Part shown: positions 6,486 through 10,795 of the stretch, piece after piece | Position numbering within the stretch: the first letter of the stretch is position 1 | Layout: every line of letters begins with the position of its first letter | Source: Candidatus Omnitrophota bacterium | Lineage (GTDB): Bacteria > Ratteibacteria > UBA8468 > B48-G9 > DTJG01 | Assembly (NCBI GenBank): GCA_023818725.1 | Contig: JAMWBX010000011.1 | Location: 1-10,795, forward strand | Direction of reading: 5' to 3' | DNA length: 10,795 nucleotides | Notes under the pieces: generated by a model | The model's input: the letters and a program-made list of their open reading frames with translations, nothing else | What the model was told of the DNA's origin: nothing | The model's database searches: none | Position numbers and translations under genes: made by a program

Positions 6486-7285
6486 ACTCTTTATGGGAAA
6501 AATTTCTTGAAAATGGCAGGGTTAAGGAGTGTCCTGTATATGATATGCACGCGCATATGGGTTCTTTTAACAGAATTTATCTCCCGTTCGGGGATTTTAA
6601 TCCTGAGATAACAAAATCAAGGCTTGAAAGAGCAGGGATTAAGATGCTTATTTTTTGCTCTCACTGGACGCTTTTTTCCCCTGACATAGGAAACAGAGCA
6701 AATATTGAAGTGGTGAGACAACTTCCTGATAAGCTCCGGGCTTACTGCGGGCTTAATCCAAATTATCCTGAAATCATTGAAAAAGATGTTGAGGATTTTG
6801 AGAAATACAGGGATGTCTTTGTTGGTTTTAAGCTGCTTTCAGATTATCATCAAAAGCCAGTCTCTCACGAAAATTATTCTCCTGCATGGAAATATGCCGA
6901 TAAAAAAGGACTTATTGTGCTTTTGCATACCTGGGGCGGAAGCCAGTTTGATGGTCCTGAACAGGTAAGGATTGTTGCTGAGAAATACCCTGGCGCAAAG
7001 ATACTTATGGGGCATTCCTGTCATGGCGCCTGGGACGAAACGATTCAGTTAATGAAGGACTTTCCAAATGTTTATGCTGAGCTTTGCGCAGTTGTCGATG
7101 ACAGGGGCGGGCTTGAACAAATAATGGATGCCTGCGGTTCAAAACAGATAGTTTTTGGGACTGACTGGCCATGGTTTAACCATCATTATTACATTGGCGC
7201 AGTTATTGATTCAGGTATTTCTGATCAGGATGCCCACAATATCTTTCACAGAAACGCAGAAAAACTCCTTGAAGGTTTGATTTAG
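6482..7285 (+). CDS. Amidohydrolase family (PF04909-like) metal-dependent hydrolase
   Basis: This 267-residue TIM-barrel hydrolase keeps the family active site: D21-M-H23-A-H25 at the first strand, Lys117 in VGFKLLSDY, His149 in VLLHTWGG, His178 in LMGHSCHG and Asp228 in FGTDWPW. Members of this family hydrolyse lactones and amides or decarboxylate aromatic acids, and several sugar-acid lactonases belong to it, which would suit a sugar operon. The substrate is not readable from sequence. The start ATG 6482 overlaps the stop of the degenerate paralogue (ATGA), with no separate strong ribosome site, so translation probably depends on the upstream gene. The membrane protein gene follows after 7 bases. 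Decarboxylase activity is an alternative to hydrolase. Confidence 0.87.
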   Translation: MNSLWEKFLENGRVKECPVYDMHAHMGSFNRIYLPFGDFNPEITKSRLERAGIKMLIFCSHWTLFSPDIGNRANIEVVRQLPDKLRAYCGLNPNYPEIIEKDVEDFEKYRDVFVGFKLLSDYHQKPVSHENYSPAWKYADKKGLIVLLHTWGGSQFDGPEQVRIVAEKYPGAKILMGHSCHGAWDETIQLMKDFPNVYAELCAVVDDRGGLEQIMDACGSKQIVFGTDWPWFNHHYYIGAVIDSGISDQDAHNIFHRNAEKLLEGLI

Positions 7286-7292
7286 TATCTAA

Positions 7293-8036
7293 ATGTTTTC
7301 GGCTTTTACTTTCTGGGATATCATTCTCATTGTTGTCGTTACTGTGCAGGCAGGAATTCTTGCATATGTTTCTGATCCAAGAAAAAAGTCGCTTGTGCTT
7401 GTTTTTCCTTTTCCTTTCACAATTGCAACAATTTCTACTGGACGTGTAATTGACGCTACAAATGTTGCTGGACTTGTCAATCTTGCTATTTTCACATTTG
7501 GCGTCTGGTTTTTTTATAATAATACAAAGGTCAACATAGTTTTACTGATTATCCTTTTTGCTCTGCTTTACTGTGCTCTTGGAATAGCAGGCGCAAGAAT
7601 TTTACCGAAAAGCGAGCTGGCTTTCTGGGTTTTTGTACTTTTTGTTGTAATATTTGCGCTGATTGTTGCTATTTTTTCAGGATGTGCAGAGGATAAACCA
7701 TACAGGACTGACCTGCCTTTGCTTATAAAAATCCCGATTATTCTGGTTGTTATTTTTACACTGGTGCTTTTGAAAAATCATCTAAAAGGTTTTATGACTG
7801 TTTTTCCAATGGTCGGAGTGATTGCTGTGTACGAAAGCAGGTTTATGCTTAAAAGTGTGTGCAGGCAATTGCCTGTTTTAATGGTGTGCCTTGCTTCAAT
7901 GATGATGGTTTTGAAAATTATGATGAACTTTACAGACCTGTTTATTGCTTTTGCCTGCGGGTGGGCAGTTTTTCTTTTTGTACTTAAAGCGACTGGCGCT
8001 TTTTTATGGGGAAATCTATGTCTGAAAAGATTATAA
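7293..8036 (+). CDS. Multispan membrane protein with two similar halves, family not recognised
   Basis: This 247-residue, very hydrophobic protein probably has eight or nine membrane helices. I do not recognise the family with certainty. The two halves resemble each other: residues 32-51 (K-S-L-V-L-V-F-P....I-A.....G-R) and 165-183 (K-G-F-M-T-V-F-P....I-A....R) share a K-x-[LF]-x-x-VFP-x4-IA pattern with a charged end, 133 residues apart, each preceded by a hydrophobic helix. This suggests a duplicated small membrane unit, as in many transporters (GlpM-like small proteins come to mind, but this is only a resemblance). A polar loop with Cys131, Asp134 and Asp140 separates the halves. ATG 7293 is 7 bases after the amidohydrolase stop and lacks a Shine-Dalgarno, so coupling is likely. 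Its 3' end overlaps the next gene. A transport role for the pathway's substrate or product is inferred from position only. Confidence 0.75.
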   Translation: MFSAFTFWDIILIVVVTVQAGILAYVSDPRKKSLVLVFPFPFTIATISTGRVIDATNVAGLVNLAIFTFGVWFFYNNTKVNIVLLIILFALLYCALGIAGARILPKSELAFWVFVLFVVIFALIVAIFSGCAEDKPYRTDLPLLIKIPIILVVIFTLVLLKNHLKGFMTVFPMVGVIAVYESRFMLKSVCRQLPVLMVCLASMMMVLKIMMNFTDLFIAFACGWAVFLFVLKATGAFLWGNLCLKRL

Positions 8037-8788
8037 ATGTGAGTTTTATCTCAACCTTTGACAGGACCCGGCAAACATATTTGATGCAGAAACCGAGAAA
8101 TTCAAAATGCTGCGGTATTTTTATCTACCTTCATGGAGCGACAAACCATCAGGAGCAGGGATTTGACAGAGAAATTTTTAATGGAACATTCGCAAGATTG
8201 CAGGATTTTCTTTATGAAAGCAACTATGTTTATGTTTGTCCTGAATACAGAGGTGATTCCTGGATGAATGAGCCAGCTGAGAGTGATATGAAACAGTTGA
8301 TAGGTTTTCTTAAAGAAAAATTTAATACAGTCAACATCTTTATTGCGGGCGGTTCAATGGGAGGCACAGGCAGTCTTATTTTTACCGCAAGAAACACTCA
8401 TCTTGTTTCTGGCGTTTTAGCGTTATGTCCAGCAACAGACATAACAGAACTCTATTTCAGCTGGTCAAACCCTGATAAGGATTTTCTTGCAAGAACAATT
8501 GAATCCGCCTATGAAGGAGATCCAGAAAAAGTTCCTGATGAATACAGAAGAAGGTCAGCCATATATCTTGTAGAAAGATTTCATTCAATTCCACTGGCCA
8601 TCATCCACGGAGACGCAGATATGTTAATACCTGTGGAGCATTCAAGGTCTTTTGTGAAAAAAGCCATCGATTGTGGAATAAGGATATTTTATCGAGAAAT
8701 TAAAGGCGGAGATCATGATTCTCCTGTAAAGGATTTTAACCTGATCAAAGAGGCATTGATCTGGATTATGTCCATCAAAGCGCGATAA
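8018..8788 (+). CDS. Alpha/beta-hydrolase (prolyl oligopeptidase/esterase-like)
   Basis: This 256-residue serine hydrolase lacks a signal peptide and is probably cytoplasmic. The oxyanion-hole strand reads IYLHGATN, the nucleophile elbow GGSMGG contains Ser113, the acid is probably Asp201 in HGDADMLIP, and His233 lies in GGDHDSP, so a full catalytic triad is present. The fold order fits the S9/dienelactone-hydrolase-like esterases. ATG 8018 is preferred because GGGGA lies just before it; ATG 8006, four codons earlier, has no ribosome site. The gene overlaps the membrane protein gene by 19 bases. It probably removes an acyl or other ester group from the operon's substrate, but this is inference. 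Its 3' end overlaps the convergent transporter gene by 14 bases. Confidence 0.87.
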   Translation: MSEKIINVSFISTFDRTRQTYLMQKPRNSKCCGIFIYLHGATNHQEQGFDREIFNGTFARLQDFLYESNYVYVCPEYRGDSWMNEPAESDMKQLIGFLKEKFNTVNIFIAGGSMGGTGSLIFTARNTHLVSGVLALCPATDITELYFSWSNPDKDFLARTIESAYEGDPEKVPDEYRRRSAIYLVERFHSIPLAIIHGDADMLIPVEHSRSFVKKAIDCGIRIFYREIKGGDHDSPVKDFNLIKEALIWIMSIKAR

Positions 8789-9182
8789 GAATAATTGATG
8801 CGCAAGCCACAATAAGTCCTGCAATCTGACGAATGGTTGGTTTTTCCTTCCATATGAGATTTGCGAGAACTGTTACCAGAAATAAGCTTGCGCAGCTTGC
8901 CACAGGAAAAAAAACAATGCCTGGAAGCACAAGTATCGCTTTTAATGAACACAGCCCACCTGCGATTAATGTAAATCCGATAATGGCTCCAAGATAAAAC
9001 TCAATTTTTCTGATTTTTTTGTTTCTTATGATAATTGCGATTATTGAAGATACAAGCGCAAAAATGTGAAAAAGAAGAAGATAGGTGAAAACATAATCAG
9101 AACCAGCTTCTCCTGCCATTTTCCAGGTGGTATCTGATATTCCGCACAGAAGAAAGCTTATAAAAATGTACTTCAGCCACAT
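8775..9182 (-). CDS. Half-size EamA/DMT-type transporter protein (C-terminal half)
   Basis: This 135-residue protein has about five membrane helices and ends in an EamA-like segment: a Pro-containing helix (VLPGIVFFPVASCASLFLV), then NLIWKEKPTIRQIAGLIV, the drug/metabolite transporter pattern of helix, WKE-P-turn, Q-x-x-G helix. It corresponds to the second EamA repeat of a normal ten-helix DMT protein of about 300 residues. Its ATG (9180-9182) overlaps the stop of the upstream half by 10 bases, and only a weak AAGAG precedes it, so translation is probably coupled. The two halves likely form a heterodimer equivalent to a full transporter. Substrate is unknown. The 3' end overlaps the convergent hydrolase gene. 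Confidence 0.8.
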   Translation of the reverse strand: MWLKYIFISFLLCGISDTTWKMAGEAGSDYVFTYLLLFHIFALVSSIIAIIIRNKKIRKIEFYLGAIIGFTLIAGGLCSLKAILVLPGIVFFPVASCASLFLVTVLANLIWKEKPTIRQIAGLIVACASIILIAL

Positions 9183-9595
9183 TTTTTCTCTTTTCTGTCT
9201 TCCTGTAAAAGAAAGATTGCAAGGGGCACAAGAAATAGCCCTATCATTTGCTTTGAGTTTGGTATCTCATTCCAGAAAAAGATCGAAGCGATTACTGGTA
9301 TGACTACAGACAGGTTCACAGCTGTCCAGGAGCTTGAAATTTTTCCGTATTTCAGAGAAGCAAGAAGCGCGACTCTTGAAATAAAAATCGTTATTCCTCC
9401 AATGAAAGCAATTATTGTTATGTCCAGAGATGGCTTAAAAGAATCAAAAAAAGTTATGAAAAGTATCATCAAGACAACAGCCGAGATTCTTTCAGCCGCG
9501 ATAATTGAGAGTTTATCGCAATTGATCTGGTTTGAGTGTTTATATAATAGAGCGGCAATGGCGTAGAAAAATACGCTTAAAAAAAGGTAGATCAT
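9173..9595 (-). CDS. Half-size EamA/DMT-type transporter protein (N-terminal half)
   Basis: This 140-residue protein has about five membrane helices and one EamA repeat: an N-terminal helix MIYLFLSVFFYAIAALLYK, then ASLKYGKISSSWTAVNLSVVIPVIASIFFW, NEIPNSKQMIGLFLV and a charged cytoplasmic tail DRKEKK. That tail is where a full-length DMT protein would link to its second repeat. It starts 3 bases after the malic enzyme stop and has no visible ribosome site of its own, pointing to coupled translation. The second half is in the -1 frame, entered at a run of six A, so either two separate subunits are made or a single ancestral gene has been split; both halves have good start positions. Confidence 0.82.
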   Translation of the reverse strand: MIYLFLSVFFYAIAALLYKHSNQINCDKLSIIAAERISAVVLMILFITFFDSFKPSLDITIIAFIGGITIFISRVALLASLKYGKISSSWTAVNLSVVIPVIASIFFWNEIPNSKQMIGLFLVPLAIFLLQEDRKEKKCG

Positions 9596-9598
9596 GTT

Positions 9599-10756
9599 TT
9601 ATTTAGAAAGTGCAACCTTTTTTACTGCTCCTGCCACAGCTTTTGCCACAGCTTTATTAAAGGGAGAAGGAATAACATAATCAGGGCATAACTTTTTCTC
9701 TGGTATTATGGCTGCTATCGCCTTTGCGGCTTCAATCTTCATTTTTTCAGTAATTTGCTTTGCTCTTGCATCAAGGGCTCCCCTGAAAATGCCCGGGAAA
9801 GCAAGCAGATTGTTTATCTGATTGGGATAATCACTTCTCCCGGTTCCAATAATAAACGCCCCTGCCTTTCTTGCTTCTTCCGGCATAATTTCAGGAACAG
9901 GGTTAGCCATAGCAAAAACTATGGGGTTTGGTTTCATTCTTTTAATCATTTCAGGAGTGACAAGATTTGGCCCTGATAGTCCAATGAAGATATCTGCATC
10001 CTGCAGGGCGTCAGAGAGTGTTCCGCAGGGAGATTCAGCGAGGTATTTCAGAATTTCAATCTTTGCGTAATTCATACCTTTTTTTCTGGATTTACAGATT
10101 ATGCCATTTCTATCACATAGAAGAATTGTTTTTATTCCATAACGGCAAAGTATTCTTGTTACAGCAACACCCGCAGCGCCAGCACCGTTTATTACAACCT
10201 TAACAGAAGAAGCTTTCTTCTTGGCAAGTTTCAAACTATTAATAATTGCGGCCAGCACCACTATTGCTGTTCCATGTTGGTCATCATGAAAAACAGGGAT
10301 TTTTAATCTTTTTTTCAATGCTTTTTCAATGATAAAACATCTCGGGCTGGAGATGTCTTCAAGGTTTATTCCGCCAAACCCAGGTGCTATAGCGCAGACA
10401 ATTTCAATAATCTTTTTTGCGTTTTTTGTTGAAAGGCAAACAGGATACGCATCAATTCCTCCAAATTCTTTAAATAGTATCGCTTTACCTTCCATCACGG
10501 GCATTGCGGCTTCTGGTCCGATGTCTCCAAGTCCGAGCACAGCGCTTCCGTCAGTTACCACAGCAACAGAATTCCCCTTTATTGTATAATCATAAGCCAG
10601 TGATGGAGTTTTTTCAACAAGTTTACAGACCTCTGCCACGCCCGGAGTGTAAGCAATAGAAAGATCCTGTTTTGTTTTCAAAGGTGTCTTTATAGAAATG
10701 CCAAGCTTTCCACTTATGTGACGTTTAAGGATTTTTTCAGTTGGAATTCTAATCAT
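9599..10756 (-). CDS. Malic enzyme (oxaloacetate-decarboxylating malate dehydrogenase), short bacterial type
   Basis: This enzyme oxidatively decarboxylates malate to pyruvate and CO2 with NAD(P), linking the C4 pool to pyruvate. The 385 residues match the compact bacterial form without a phosphotransacetylase domain. Landmarks: SIAYTPGVAEVC with the catalytic Tyr36, VTDGSAVLGLGDIGPEAAMPVMEGK with catalytic Lys91, INLEDIS with metal ligands Glu133/Asp134, VFHDDQHGTA with the third acidic ligand (Asp158 or Asp159), the Rossmann GAGAAG (191-196), FAMANPVPE with Asn286, and GTGRSDYPNQINN with Asn315. The cofactor preference cannot be read with confidence. ATG at 10754-10756 has AAAAGGAA just upstream, and the ATGA context suggests overlap with an upstream gene. 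It leads an operon with the two half transporters. Confidence 0.95.
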   Translation of the reverse strand: MIRIPTEKILKRHISGKLGISIKTPLKTKQDLSIAYTPGVAEVCKLVEKTPSLAYDYTIKGNSVAVVTDGSAVLGLGDIGPEAAMPVMEGKAILFKEFGGIDAYPVCLSTKNAKKIIEIVCAIAPGFGGINLEDISSPRCFIIEKALKKRLKIPVFHDDQHGTAIVVLAAIINSLKLAKKKASSVKVVINGAGAAGVAVTRILCRYGIKTILLCDRNGIICKSRKKGMNYAKIEILKYLAESPCGTLSDALQDADIFIGLSGPNLVTPEMIKRMKPNPIVFAMANPVPEIMPEEARKAGAFIIGTGRSDYPNQINNLLAFPGIFRGALDARAKQITEKMKIEAAKAIAAIIPEKKLCPDYVIPSPFNKAVAKAVAGAVKKVALSK

Positions 10757-10795
10757 ATTTTATTTCCTTTTCCGTTAACCAGTGACATTGCCTTT
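10753..10795 (-). CDS. Possible 3' end of a gene upstream of malic enzyme
   Basis: Read on the minus strand, one frame is open from the window edge for 13 codons (KAMSLVNGKGNKI) and ends in TGA at 10755-10753, overlapping the malic enzyme ATG as ATGA, the usual tight operon junction. One other frame is also open here, and the piece is too short to name a product. Confidence 0.35.
   Translation of the reverse strand, partial: KAMSLVNGKGNKI

Noticed and set aside
2236..8788. A phage-defence or mobile-element island
   Set aside because: All genes are metabolic or transport families with uniform composition. No nuclease, helicase, transposase, integrase or tRNA flank is visible.
8773..8800. Inverted repeat CATCAA/TTGATG between the convergent operons as a bidirectional terminator
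   Set aside because: It has a six-base stem, a 16-base loop and no T tract on either strand, so it is too weak to call.

Overview
The window reads as an AT-rich bacterial chromosome from the PVC superphylum or a neighbouring candidate phylum (Lentisphaerota, Planctomycetota, Omnitrophota-like). The main pointers are two tandem prepilin genes with the [18 protein letters not shown] leader and the pseudopilin body (CP(S)D and H-Xn-D[GY] signatures) that these groups carry in many copies. They sit next to a Gfo/Idh/MocA oxidoreductase and a sugar isomerase, which is also typical. The lineage is an inference from family content, not from a marker gene.

Layout. (1) Positions 2-358 hold the 3' end of a large protein, probably the C-terminal beta domain of a glycoside-hydrolase-like enzyme. 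(2) An intergenic region with two good sigma70-type promoter candidates leads into two prepilin genes (601-1308, 1321-1983), closed by a strong intrinsic terminator (2000-2030). (3) A promoter at 2107-2135 precedes a seven-gene plus-strand cluster (2236-8788): Gfo/Idh/MocA dehydrogenase, xylose-isomerase-like TIM barrel, DegT-type PLP aminotransferase, a degenerate amidohydrolase, an intact-looking amidohydrolase, a multispan membrane protein with an internal repeat, and an alpha/beta hydrolase. Gaps are 61, 12 and 13 nt, then a 4-nt overlap, 7 nt and a 19-nt overlap, so this is one operon, possibly with an internal promoter before the isomerase. (4) A convergent minus-strand operon (10756 down to 8775) encodes a malic enzyme followed by two half-size EamA-type transporter proteins with overlapping genes. 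Its upstream gene lies mostly outside the window.

How the genes may work together. The dehydrogenase, isomerase, aminotransferase, hydrolases and membrane protein together look like a pathway for an unusual sugar, cyclitol or amino sugar: oxidation or reduction of a hydroxyl, aldose-ketose isomerisation, amino transfer and lactone or ester hydrolysis. The substrate cannot be read from the sequence. The most notable points are a translationally coupled pair of amidohydrolases in which the first has lost every recognisable metal ligand, an isomerase with one metal-ligand Asp replaced by His, a membrane protein built from two similar halves, and a DMT transporter split into two overlapping genes. 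I see no CRISPR, insertion sequence, tRNA or rRNA.
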